Assembly (NCBI RefSeq): GCF_030680935.1
Contig: NZ_JAUXUP010000078.1
Coordinates: forward strand, 1 to 64,000
From: Polaromonas sp.
GTDB taxonomy: Bacteria > Pseudomonadota > Gammaproteobacteria > Burkholderiales > Burkholderiaceae_C
Direction: 5' to 3'
Length of the DNA: 64,000 nucleotides
The notes under the pieces are model-generated. The model ran no database searches, was not told the origin of the DNA, and was given only the letters and a program-made list of their open reading frames with translations. Positions 42,893 to 50,805 of the stretch are shown piece by piece. Each line of letters begins with the position of its first letter. Position 1 is the first letter of the stretch. The position numbers and the translations under genes were made by a program.

Positions 42893-44128
42893 TTACTTGC
42901 GCGCCGCAAGAACCTCGGCGGGCTGAATCAGCTGACCGGTCTGGTTGGACCAGTTGTTCTTGGTGTAGGTCGCCACGGCGGCCAGGTCGGTATCGCTCAA
43001 GGCCTTCCATGAAGGCATGGCACCGGCGGCCGCGCCGTTGAGCAGCACGGCGATTTGTTTGCCATGGTCTGCATCCAGCACGATGGCTGAACCGTCAAGC
43101 GCCTTGATCGGGCCCGCGCCTTTGCCAGTAGCCTGGTGGCAGGCCGCGCAGTTGGCGGCGTAGACTTTTTCGCCGCGCGCCTTCAGCTCGGGCAAGGCCC
43201 AGACTTTGGCCGGATCATCAGCTTTCGCAGCAGCTTCCTTGACCTTGACGCCGACCCACTTGCTGTAGTCTTCAGCGGACAGCACCTTCACGTGAATCGG
43301 CATGTAGGCGTGCTCCTTGCCGCACAGCTCGGCGCACTGGCCGTAGTAATCGCCGATTTTTTCAGCACGGAACCAGGTGTCGCGCACAAAACCCGGAATC
43401 GCGTCCTGCTTGATGCCGAAGGCCGGCACCATGAAGGCGTGAATCACGTCGTTGGCAGTGGTAATAATGCGAATTTTGCGGTCCACCGGCACCACCAGCG
43501 GGTTGTCCACTTTCAGCAGGTAGTTGTCGAGCTCTTCACCTTTTTTCGGGCCGCCGGTGTTGGAGATTTCGCGGTGCGTGCTGTCCAGCGTGGAGACAAA
43601 ACCGATGCCTTCGCCTTCGCCCTTGATGTAGTCGTAACCCCATTTCCACTGCATGCCGGTGGCCTTGATGGTCAGGTCGGCGCTGGTGGTGTCCTTGGAT
43701 GCCACCAGCACCTTGGTGGCCGGCAGGGCCATCAGGATCACGATGACAAACGGCACAATGGTCCAGATGATCTCGACCGTGGTGGACTCATGAAAATTGG
43801 CCGATTTGTGGCCAACGGACTTTCGATGCTTCCAGATCGAATAAAACATCACACCGAAAACCGCAAGGAAAATGATCAGGCAGATGATCATCATGAACCA
43901 GTGCAACCACTGCTGCTCTTCCGCAATTTTGGTCACTGCTGGATGCAGATTCAACTGGTTGACCGCCGGACCGCCAGGCAGGTCATTGACCGCATATGCG
44001 GCCGTGCTGATCCAGGCTGCCATCGTGGCTGTAAATCCCGCGAGCTTGCGGCTTGCTTGCAAAAGCAGAAACTTCAACACTGCGCCTGCTTGCTTCATGC
44101 CTGACCCTGTTGTGGTGCGTACGTTCAT
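42893..44128 (-). CDS. ctaC: Cytochrome c oxidase subunit II with fused cytochrome c
   Basis: The protein (411 residues from the ATG at 44128; an ATG at 44098 is also possible) has a signal peptide, two membrane helices, and a CuA cupredoxin domain with HAFMVPAFGIKQDAIPG and CAELCGKEHAYM. After a linker comes a cytochrome c domain with heme motif CAACH and a Met ligand in GAMPSW. This is the caa3-type layout, in which electrons enter through a tethered cytochrome c. It is the first gene of the oxidase operon. Confidence 0.95.
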   Translation of the reverse strand: MNVRTTTGSGMKQAGAVLKFLLLQASRKLAGFTATMAAWISTAAYAVNDLPGGPAVNQLNLHPAVTKIAEEQQWLHWFMMIICLIIFLAVFGVMFYSIWKHRKSVGHKSANFHESTTVEIIWTIVPFVIVILMALPATKVLVASKDTTSADLTIKATGMQWKWGYDYIKGEGEGIGFVSTLDSTHREISNTGGPKKGEELDNYLLKVDNPLVVPVDRKIRIITTANDVIHAFMVPAFGIKQDAIPGFVRDTWFRAEKIGDYYGQCAELCGKEHAYMPIHVKVLSAEDYSKWVGVKVKEAAAKADDPAKVWALPELKARGEKVYAANCAACHQATGKGAGPIKALDGSAIVLDADHGKQIAVLLNGAAAGAMPSWKALSDTDLAAVATYTKNNWSNQTGQLIQPAEVLAARK

Positions 44129-44173
44129 CGTGATCACTTTTAATGCCTCAATTACCGACTGATTAAGCGCCTG

Positions 44174-44179
44174 ATTATA
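44174..44179 (-). promoter_or_regulatory. Candidate -10 element of the oxidase operon
   Basis: On the minus strand TATAAT lies 46 bp before the ctaC ATG. The -35 region at the proper spacing is weak (CTGGAG), so either an activator is used or this is not the start site. Confidence 0.35.
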
Positions 44180-44241
44180 AAGTTACCCTTGGCGCCCTCC
44201 AGAGCCACGCTCCGGCCTGATGCCATGTCCCCGTTGCGGAC

Positions 44242-44733
44242 TCAACAGCCACGCAGTGCGTAGCGAATTTCCCGTGCCAATGCCGGCCTCAATTCGGGAC
44301 GCACATGCCGCCCCACCCGCACCGAACGCCCCTGACCGGATACCTCGATCAGTGAACCATCGCCGCTTTTTGGCTCCACACGCACCCACTCGCGATTGAA
44401 CTCTGCCCGCTCCAGGCGCCCTGCGCTTTCCAGCTCAACCACCAGCCGGGCACCCTGCAACACAATACGCTCGCCGTCCGTGGCATGGCGGGCATACACC
44501 AGGAAAGCCACACCGACCGCCGCCAGCTCCAGCAGGGCAAAAAGCATGACGATCCGGACGCCCTGCGCCCAGAAGACTCCTGCAATGCCCAGTGAGACCA
44601 TGCACAAAGAGGCATACAGGAACGCGAGTTGAACCGGGGTCACCGAACAGTTGCGCCTGAGCAGCCACTGAGCCGCCTGCTGGCCCTGGTCGGGTACAGC
44701 GGTGAAACGGAACGCCGGGATGGGGTGCGTCAC
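44242..44733 (-). CDS. DUF2244 integral membrane protein
   Basis: The 163-residue protein has two adjacent membrane helices (LAFLYASLCMVSLGIAGVFW and IVMLFALLELAAVGVAFLVY) after a short N-terminal domain, then a C-terminal beta-rich part (REWVRVEPK ... GQGRSVRVGRHV). This is the DUF2244 layout. It lies upstream of ctaC on the same strand, as in many proteobacteria, which suggests a link to the oxidase. Biochemical role unknown. Confidence 0.85.
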   Translation of the reverse strand: MTHPIPAFRFTAVPDQGQQAAQWLLRRNCSVTPVQLAFLYASLCMVSLGIAGVFWAQGVRIVMLFALLELAAVGVAFLVYARHATDGERIVLQGARLVVELESAGRLERAEFNREWVRVEPKSGDGSLIEVSGQGRSVRVGRHVRPELRPALAREIRYALRGC

Positions 44734-44917
44734 GGGTCAACACTCAAAAAAATTGCCGCCGATCAAACAGTCTCGGCGGCGCGGTGCGCGGGAACATGCC
44801 CAAAAATCAACTTTGAATTGTAGCCGGGTTTACCCCGCCCAGGCCCGCATTCCCCCCTGAAACCCGACTAAGCTGGTCTGCTGCGAGGAACGCAGACCAA
44901 AACGCTGCGGTCCGGCA

Positions 44918-45817
44918 TCATGGCCTGCTGCGCGCGCCCTGCAGCATGGCGCGCATGTCCTGCTCCGACACCGCACTGCGCGCGCTGACTCTGACTTTGG
45001 GCTGCGCTTTGAGCGCGTGTCCGTAAATGACCTCGAAGGTCAAGGCCAGCCTGCCGTCGGCCTGACGCGGCAAGCGCTGCGCCAGCACCTGCAGCAGCTG
45101 CTTTTTCCACCCGCGGCCGCGCAGCGCACCAAACCGCTCGGGGTGGTAGTTGCGCCCCAGCTCGCGCAACTCCTGCAACAGCCGCTCAGGCGTCTCGTAG
45201 GTCAGGGTGATGCGCTCCATGTCCATCACCGGTTCCGAAAAACCGGTTTGCACCAGCATGTCGCCCCAGTCGTGCATGTCGGTCAATTGATGGCTCGCCG
45301 GCGGCCAGCCCAGCACCTGATAAATCTCGCGCAGCTCGCGCGCGCTGTCCGGCCCCAGGCAGGAAAACATCACAAAGCCACCGACCCGAAGTGCCTGGTG
45401 CCATTGAACCAGCAAGGCCTGCGGGTCGGCGGACTCGTGCAGCGCCATGTTGGCCCAGAGCATGTCCATGCTGGCAGCTTGCGGCGCTTGAAAAACCACC
45501 GCCGGCGCGAGCCAGCGCCTCGGATTCCACCATGGAATTGCTGTTATTTTCATAACTACATGCGCATGTTCTGTTTGGCTTTCAACCACAAAACACTTTG
45601 CAGCAGGATAGGCCGCTGCAATCGCCCATTGCGCCTGCAAGCCGCCACGCAGCGCCCCCCAGTGCAGCCAGGCGCGCGGCTGTAGCTTGATCCACTGCAG
45701 CCGCTCCAGCATGCGCCGCGCGACTTCTTCATGCAACCAGGGCGCTGCCGCTGGCGCAATGCGCTGCCAGCGCTCAGCGGCAACCGGGTCTACGGTGGGG
45801 GGACGATTGGCAGACAT
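44918..45817 (-). CDS. BioC-like methyltransferase-fold protein
   Basis: The 299-residue protein resembles malonyl-ACP O-methyltransferase BioC in its middle and C-terminal parts (DMLWANMALHESADPQALLV, LRVGGFVMFSCLGPDSARELRE, SHQLTDMHDWGDMLVQTGFSEPVMD). However, the usual glycine-rich SAM motif I (DxGxGxG) is replaced by WLHWGALRGGLQ, so catalytic competence is doubtful. A family 1 repeat-like sequence lies just after this region. It is divergent from comF across 42 bp. Confidence 0.7.
   Translation of the reverse strand: MSANRPPTVDPVAAERWQRIAPAAAPWLHEEVARRMLERLQWIKLQPRAWLHWGALRGGLQAQWAIAAAYPAAKCFVVESQTEHAHVVMKITAIPWWNPRRWLAPAVVFQAPQAASMDMLWANMALHESADPQALLVQWHQALRVGGFVMFSCLGPDSARELREIYQVLGWPPASHQLTDMHDWGDMLVQTGFSEPVMDMERITLTYETPERLLQELRELGRNYHPERFGALRGRGWKKQLLQVLAQRLPRQADGRLALTFEVIYGHALKAQPKVRVSARSAVSEQDMRAMLQGARSRP
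45540..45592 (+). repeat. Degenerate copy of repeat family 1 (inside the BioC-like gene, antisense)
   Basis: GCTGTTATTTTCATAACTAC, ATGCGCATG and TTGGCTTTCAACC retain the left block and weakly the right block. This is the least certain copy. Confidence 0.4.
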
Positions 45818-45859
45818 GAAGAGTCAGGCGTGGGGGATGGAGCTGATGAGGGGTGAGCG

Positions 45860-46630
45860 GTGAAGGTGAGCGCCGAGTATATTGACACGATGGCACTGCA
45901 ACCGCTTTTGCGCTTGATCGAACCGGCCTTGCGCCTGTTTCCCTCGCTTGCCAGCCAGTGCGCGGTGTGTCACAGCTGGCCGGCACGCCGTGTGTGTGCG
46001 CCGTGCATCGGCCGTTTTGTGCAAATCCTGCCGCGCTGCCGCACCTGCGCGCTGGCGCTGTCCGGCGGGCTCAGCCAGTGCGCTGCCTGCGTGCGCCAGT
46101 CACCGCCCCTGCATGCTGCTTTTGCCGCGGTAAGTTACGGCTTTCCATGGTCCGAACTTATTGCCAGCTACAAGTTCGGCACCGATGCGGCTTGGGCTTC
46201 GGTATTCGGCGAGTTGCTGATGCGTGCGCCGGGCCTGTCCGCACATCTGGCCGGACTGCAGGCCGATGACTGGCTGCTTCCCATTCCCCTGTCTGCACAG
46301 CGCTTGCAGTCACGCGGCTACAACCAGGCCTGGCAGCTTGCCAAGGCACTTGGCGCGCAAAGCGGCGCGCGGGCCAAGTCCGATGCAGGTCTGTTGCTGC
46401 GCATCAAGGACACACCGCCGCAGACCCGGCTGGAACGCCATGCTCGGCTACAAAACGTCGAGGGCGCTTTTGTCGTCGAACCGCTGCGCCGGGCCGGACT
46501 CGAAGGCCGACGTGTCGTTCTGGTCGATGACGTGATGACCAGCGGCGCTTCACTGTTCGCTGCGGCTCGCGCATTGCGTGATGCCGGCGCAAGTGAAGTC
46601 ACCGGCGTCGTATTCGCGCGAACCGAATGA
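45860..46630 (+). CDS. comF: ComF-family phosphoribosyltransferase-like protein
   Basis: The 256-residue protein has an N-terminal zinc-finger-like region with many Cys (CAVCHSWPARRVCAPC, CRTCALAL, CAAC), then a phosphoribosyltransferase fold with QSRGYNQAWQLAKAL and the PRPP loop VVLVDDVMTSGAS. ComF takes part in DNA uptake in competent bacteria. The GTG at 45860 follows AGGGG; an ATG at 45890 has a poor ribosome site. Its stop codon abuts a family 2 repeat. Confidence 0.88.
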   Translation: MKVSAEYIDTMALQPLLRLIEPALRLFPSLASQCAVCHSWPARRVCAPCIGRFVQILPRCRTCALALSGGLSQCAACVRQSPPLHAAFAAVSYGFPWSELIASYKFGTDAAWASVFGELLMRAPGLSAHLAGLQADDWLLPIPLSAQRLQSRGYNQAWQLAKALGAQSGARAKSDAGLLLRIKDTPPQTRLERHARLQNVEGAFVVEPLRRAGLEGRRVVLVDDVMTSGASLFAAARALRDAGASEVTGVVFARTE

Positions 46631-46729
46631 TGGCCCCCACGGTTGCTCACCGCGTGTACCGCCCTGCCCCCTGGGGAGCGCTGCGCCTGCGGGCCGGCAA
46701 AGGCGCACCTGCGGCCCCGGCTTGATTGA
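46631..46729 (+). repeat. Dispersed ~100-bp repeat, family 2 (copy after comF)
   Basis: It begins TGGCCCCCACGGTTG at the base after the comF stop and contains CTGCCCCCTGG and GCTGCGCCTGCGGGCCGGC. It aligns end to end with the reverse complement of 37439-37540. Confidence 0.7.
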
Positions 46730-46765
46730 AGAGAACTCGCGCCCATGGCGGGCGACAATCGGGCC

Positions 46766-47245
46766 ATGTTCAATATCGTTCTGGTCGAGCCCGAAATACC
46801 GCCAAATACCGGCAACGTCATACGCCTGGCCGCCAACACCGGCTGCCGGCTGCATCTGGTCGAGCCGCTGGGGTTTTCGATGGACGACAAACACATGCGG
46901 CGCGCCGGACTGGATTACCACGAGTACGCTGAGCTTACGCGCCATGCCCACTGGCAGGCTTTTATGGACAAAGCGCGACCGGATCCGCTCAGGATGTTTG
47001 CCATGACCACGCACGGCTCGGGGTTTGTGCACTTCACGCCTTTCACACCGGGGGATTGGTTGGTGTTTGGCGCGGAGACCCGCGGATTGCCACCCGAAGT
47101 GCGCGCAACTTTTGCGCCGTCACAGTGCTTGAAGCTGCCCATGCTGGCCGGACAGCGCAGCCTGAACCTGTCCAACGCGGTGGCGGTGACAGTGTTTGAA
47201 GCCTGGCGGCAAAATCACTTTGCCTCGCCGGCTAAGCAAACCTAG
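46766..47245 (+). CDS. trmL: tRNA (cytidine(34)-2'-O)-methyltransferase TrmL
   Basis: TrmL methylates the wobble base of tRNA-Leu. The 159-residue SPOUT enzyme has MFNIVLVEPEIPPNTGNVIR, NTGCRLHLVEPLGF, VFGAETRGLP and the knot motif RSLNLSNAVAVTVFEAWRQ. The start at 46766 was preferred to an upstream ATG because it matches the family N-terminus. It converges with a LysR gene with a 4-bp overlap. Confidence 0.95.
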   Translation: MFNIVLVEPEIPPNTGNVIRLAANTGCRLHLVEPLGFSMDDKHMRRAGLDYHEYAELTRHAHWQAFMDKARPDPLRMFAMTTHGSGFVHFTPFTPGDWLVFGAETRGLPPEVRATFAPSQCLKLPMLAGQRSLNLSNAVAVTVFEAWRQNHFASPAKQT

Positions 47246-48195
47246 GGCGACACGTTTTGACCTACGCGGGAAGGCCAGGTTCGCTCCGCTTCGGCCGCCT
47301 TCAGACGTGTCTGTTCGATCAAAAATTCCATGAACACCCTGGCCCGGGCCGGCACATATTTGCGGCTTGGCAAGGCGGCGTAAAGCGTAAAGCGGCCCGT
47401 GATCCAGGGCGCCAGCACACGCCGCAGTTGCCCGTCCCGCAGGTAGTTGGCCACCAGGTCGAGCGGCTGTGCACTGATGCCCGTGCCGTCCAGTGTGGCG
47501 CGCAGCAAGGTATCGCTGTGGTTGGCCATCATCACCGGCTTGATCTCGACCACCATTTCCCGGTCTTCTTCGTCGGGGTTGATCAGCTGCCATTCGCGCT
47601 GCCGGATGCCGGGAAGCGTGAGCCGCAGCAAGGCGTGGCTTTTCAGGTCAGCGGGCTGGCGCGGCGTGCCCGCTGAGCGCAAATAACGCGGCGAGGCACA
47701 CAACAAGCCCTCCGAGACAATCACGGGGCGTGCGATCACATTGGCGTCATACAGCCGCCCGGCGCCCAGAATCGTCAGGTCGTAGTCCTCGATCGGTGGC
47801 ACCAGCGGAGAGTCCACGGTGATGTCAAGCACCACATTCGGATAGCGGCGCCGGAACTCGGCCACCAACGGCGCAATGATGTGCACCGCCATCACTGGCT
47901 GGGTGTGGATACGCAGCAAACCGGCCAGCTCATCAGTCTGTTGCCGGGTGGAGGCCTCAGCCTGATCCACGTCGTTGAGGATGTGCCGCACCCGCAGCAG
48001 GTAGGACTGGCCAGCCTCCGTCAGCGACAGCTTGCGGGTGGTGCGCTGCAGCAGTCGGGCACCCAGGTGCTGCTCCAGGTCAGTGATCAACCGCGTCATC
48101 ACCGCCGGCGACATACCCAGCGTACGGGCCGCTGCGGAAAAACCGCCGTCGTCGACCACTTGCTGGAAGGCGCGCATGGATAAAAGTCGATCCAT
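47242..48195 (-). CDS. LysR-family regulator (copy 1 of a duplicated module)
   Basis: The 317-residue protein has an N-terminal winged helix (MDRLLSMRAFQQVVDDGGFS, MSPAVMTRLITDLEQHLG, LLQRTTRKLSLTEAG) and a substrate-binding-type C-terminal domain. It is paralogous to the regulator at 49282: the first 80 residues are clearly related. It is divergent from a DUF4148 gene across 210 bp, which contains the 24-bp shared element at 48288, so it may regulate that gene. Confidence 0.9.
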   Translation of the reverse strand: MDRLLSMRAFQQVVDDGGFSAAARTLGMSPAVMTRLITDLEQHLGARLLQRTTRKLSLTEAGQSYLLRVRHILNDVDQAEASTRQQTDELAGLLRIHTQPVMAVHIIAPLVAEFRRRYPNVVLDITVDSPLVPPIEDYDLTILGAGRLYDANVIARPVIVSEGLLCASPRYLRSAGTPRQPADLKSHALLRLTLPGIRQREWQLINPDEEDREMVVEIKPVMMANHSDTLLRATLDGTGISAQPLDLVANYLRDGQLRRVLAPWITGRFTLYAALPSRKYVPARARVFMEFLIEQTRLKAAEAERTWPSRVGQNVSP

Positions 48196-48287
48196 AGGGT
48201 AATTACCTAAATTTCAAGCGCTTATTGTTTCTTATTCAGCAAATACATATTGATTGTATTGCTATTTTTCTTTGATTATCGCAATAG

Positions 48288-48311
48288 TAAAGTTCACCCC
48301 ATCGATGAGCC
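48288..48311 (+). promoter_or_regulatory. Conserved 24-bp element upstream of DUF4148 gene 1
   Basis: TAAAGTTCAccCCATCGATG followed by AGCC. It matches 50290-50313 at 22 of 24 positions although the surrounding leader differs. It lies 95 bp before the start. It may be promoter or regulator-binding sequence. Confidence 0.5.
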
Positions 48312-48405
48312 GAAACCAATAAAAGACTCACCGAGGCTGGACAGACGGGGTCAACGATGCCCGCCATGCCCGGAAATGTTTATTAACCCCTGAGAGGAAT
48401 CCATC

Positions 48406-48699
48406 ATGAAAACATCCAAACTCTTCGCTGTTGCAGCAATCGCCGCCGTGGCTTCTTTCGGCGCTTACGCCGATGAAGCTGACGGTTCACAATTTGCCGT
48501 CAAGGTCGAAAGTAATCGCAGCCGTGCGGAAGTACAGGCCGAAGCCGTCAACAAGGTCACCACGCACAGCCAGGAGCCCGCAGGTTCGCGCGTGCTGGCC
48601 CGTGCGGCGTCTGGCACGGAGCGTACGCTTGTGCGCGCCCAGGCTGCGGAAGCCGTTCGTCTGGGCCAGATTCCCCACGGCGAAGCTGGTTACATGTAA
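48406..48699 (+). CDS. Secreted DUF4148 protein (copy 1)
   Basis: The 97-residue product has a signal peptide (MKTSKLFAVAAIAAVASFGAYA) and a short mature part with EADGSQFAVKVESNRSRAEV and the C-terminal RLGQIPHGEAGYM. These are DUF4148 features, common in Burkholderiales, with unknown function. It is strongly similar to the gene at 50402. GAGAGGAAT precedes the ATG. A terminator follows, so it is monocistronic. Confidence 0.88.
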   Translation: MKTSKLFAVAAIAAVASFGAYADEADGSQFAVKVESNRSRAEVQAEAVNKVTTHSQEPAGSRVLARAASGTERTLVRAQAAEAVRLGQIPHGEAGYM

Positions 48700-48735
48700 A
48701 TCCCGCGCCCGCGGCTTTGCGCCGTTGACAGGCTC

Positions 48736-48769
48736 ACCCGTCCGGTCGCCCCGGGCGGGTTTTTCTTTT
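48736..48769 (+). terminator. Terminator of DUF4148 gene 1
   Basis: A 10-bp stem (ACCCGTCCGG with CCGGGCGGGT, one T-G pair), loop TCGCC, followed by TTTTCTTTT. Confidence 0.85.
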
Positions 48770-48936
48770 GTGGATCAGCAGTCGAAATGCACCCGTTTTT
48801 AGGGGTGCCGATCCAATCGGATGCAGGCTGCTCCCTATACTTGATCCCACGCCTCGCTCTGGCCGCTCCTACCGGGGAGGCCACGAAATTCCCTTTCTCG
48901 CGGCTCACAAATCCGCCAGATCGTTTCAGGACTGAT

Positions 48937-49251
48937 ATGTCTCCACCTTCTATTTTTTCTACCTTGCAGGCCGATTCCGGCGTGTCCGCGTCGCACACCA
49001 GGCTCCCTCTGGAGCAGATCAGGCAACAAATGCACAGAACGCTGCACGATTGCAGCGCCAGCGTCGGCGCGCAGCGCATGATCTTCAAAATCAACCTGGC
49101 CGAAACCCCCGCCGAGCTCTGGCAGTTGCGCAGCGACGTGCATCTGTGCATCTCCCGTTTGCACGGGCAGGCGGAAGCGGCCAAACGCATCAATACATTG
49201 CTGGCGGGCTTTGCGGGCTGGATTGAGCCAGCCCAGCTGGTGCATATCTGA
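48937..49251 (+). CDS. Small helical protein of unknown function
   Basis: From the ATG at 48937 the product is 104 residues (MSPPSIFSTLQADSGVSASH...) and mostly helical, with QQMHRTLHDCSASVGAQRM and ELWQLRSDVHLCISRLHGQA. The frame is open upstream to an ATG at 48787, but that part looks non-coding. I do not recognise it. It lies between the two LysR/DUF4148 modules, so it may have been caught between duplicated units. Confidence 0.5.
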   Translation: MSPPSIFSTLQADSGVSASHTRLPLEQIRQQMHRTLHDCSASVGAQRMIFKINLAETPAELWQLRSDVHLCISRLHGQAEAAKRINTLLAGFAGWIEPAQLVHI

Positions 49252-49281
49252 ATCCTCAGGCAACAAGCGCCAACCAATTTT

Positions 49282-50199
49282 CTAGGCTTTGGGACCGCCC
49301 TGCGGCGCAAATTCCGCCAGAAAATCGAGAAAGGCGCGGGTGCGCGCCGGCATGAACTTGCGGGTCGGCAGTGCGGCATAAATCGTGAAGCGACCAAATA
49401 TCCAGCCGGGCAAAAGGTGCACCAGCGTGCCTCGTTCAATGTGCGAGGCCACCAGAAGGCGCGAAAGGAAGGTGACCCCGGCGCCATCCAGCGCGGCACG
49501 CAAAAGCACGTCGAAGCTGGTGGTCTGAAGCGCTGGCTTGAGATCCACCTCCACCGCCTCACCGCCCTGCACCGGCCGCAGGCGCGTCAATCGGCCGTAA
49601 TGACCGGAGTTTTGGGGCCACTGAAACTTCAGGTAGGTGTGCTTGCCCAGCTCGGCAGGCGATTGCGGTAAGCCCATCCGTTGGAGGTAATCGGGCGAGG
49701 CGCAGGCAATCCAGTCGGTAGTGGCCAGTGGTCGCGCCACGATATCGCCATCAAAACCCTCGTCCACCACCATGAAGGTGAGGTCAAACTCCTCAACGCG
49801 CGGTTGCGGAAAGGGGTCAATCTGCAGATCCAGCAACACCTTGGGGTGGCGCGTGTGCCAGGTAGCGATACGTGGCGACAGAAAGTAAGAAGCCAGTACG
49901 GGGGTGGCCAGCACGTGGAGCGTGCCCTGCAGCTCGCGCGTATGTGCTGCTGCAGCGGACTCGGCGTCTTGCACCTCATGCAAAATGCTTCGTACCCTCA
50001 GCAGGTAAGACTCTCCTGCGTCAGTGAGCGCCAGCTTGCGGGTTGTGCGCTGGAGCAGGCGCACGCCCAGATGCTCTTCCAGCGCCGCCACCATGCGCGT
50101 CACACCTGCGGGGGACATGTCCAGCGCCCGCGCCGCAGAAGCAAAGCCGCCCTCGTCCACGACGCGCTGGAACACCTTCATCGAGTTCAAACGATCCAT
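49282..50199 (-). CDS. LysR-family regulator (copy 2 of a duplicated module)
   Basis: The 305-residue protein starts MDRLNSMKVFQRVVDEGGFA at 50199 and has MSPAGVTRMVAALEEHLGVR and LLQRTTRKLALTDAGESYLL. It is a clear paralogue of the regulator at 47242. It is divergent from DUF4148 copy 2 across about 200 bp. An upstream in-frame start at 50220 is less likely because the family N-terminus begins MDRL. Confidence 0.9.
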   Translation of the reverse strand: MDRLNSMKVFQRVVDEGGFASAARALDMSPAGVTRMVAALEEHLGVRLLQRTTRKLALTDAGESYLLRVRSILHEVQDAESAAAAHTRELQGTLHVLATPVLASYFLSPRIATWHTRHPKVLLDLQIDPFPQPRVEEFDLTFMVVDEGFDGDIVARPLATTDWIACASPDYLQRMGLPQSPAELGKHTYLKFQWPQNSGHYGRLTRLRPVQGGEAVEVDLKPALQTTSFDVLLRAALDGAGVTFLSRLLVASHIERGTLVHLLPGWIFGRFTIYAALPTRKFMPARTRAFLDFLAEFAPQGGPKA

Positions 50200-50289
50200 G
50201 AAACAAATTGTATCGAACAATATTTACTATTGCAAATACTGAAACGGTCAATTGATGACTGTGTAGTTTTAATTTAGCCTTTCAAGGAT

Positions 50290-50313
50290 TAAAGTTCAAT
50301 CCATCGATGAGCC
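50290..50313 (+). promoter_or_regulatory. Conserved 24-bp element upstream of DUF4148 gene 2
   Basis: TAAAGTTCAatCCATCGATG followed by AGCC, the counterpart of 48288-48311, here 88 bp before the start. Confidence 0.5.
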
Positions 50314-50401
50314 ACTTACGGCCTCAGCGAAACCGGACAAGACGGGAACGATGATGCCCACCCTGTCCGGAACCCTGTACCAACCCTTGAAAGGATTCAT
50401 C

Positions 50402-50686
50402 ATGAAAACCACGAAACTGTTTGCTGTAGCCGCCCTGTCCGCCTTTGCCGCTTTTGGCGCCCACGCCGACGAGGCCGATGGTTCGCAATTTGCGATCAAC
50501 TTCAACTCCACCCGCTCGGTGGCCGAAGTCAAGGCAGAAGCCCTGACTCCGGTGAAGGTCAACAACGGCAGCACCGGCTTTATCGGCGTGACAAAGTCTG
50601 GACTGGACCGCAGCGACGTCCGCGCTGAAGCCATCTCGGCCCTGCGCAACGGGGAAATCCCCCAGGGCGAAATCGGCTACATGTAA
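50402..50686 (+). CDS. Secreted DUF4148 protein (copy 2)
   Basis: The 94-residue product has signal peptide MKTTKLFAVAALSAFAAFGA..A and mature sequence DEADGSQFAINFNSTRSVAEV ending NGEIPQGEIGYM. Copies 1 and 2 share the start, the DEADGSQFA block and the GYM end, with a divergent middle. AAAGGA precedes the ATG. It is divergent from LysR copy 2. Confidence 0.88.
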   Translation: MKTTKLFAVAALSAFAAFGAHADEADGSQFAINFNSTRSVAEVKAEALTPVKVNNGSTGFIGVTKSGLDRSDVRAEAISALRNGEIPQGEIGYM

Positions 50687-50724
50687 TTGCACGCCGCTCA
50701 CGCCGGGAGCCTCTGCGCTCCCGC

Positions 50725-50760
50725 AAAAAAGCCCGCCGCATCACTGCAGCGGGCTTTTTT
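50725..50760. terminator. Bidirectional terminator between DUF4148 gene 2 and the MaoC gene
   Basis: AAAAAAGCCCGC, a 12-base loop and GCGGGCTTTTTT form a symmetric hairpin that can end transcription from both convergent genes. Confidence 0.92.
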
Positions 50761-50805
50761 GTAATTGTGGAACGCCCGTCGTTTCAGCGCCGTCTCAAGG
50801 CCCGG

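Noticed and set aside
48787-48936. Upstream extension of the small gene at 48937
   Set aside because: It starts just past a terminator and its residues look like translated leader; the ATG at 48937 is more plausible.
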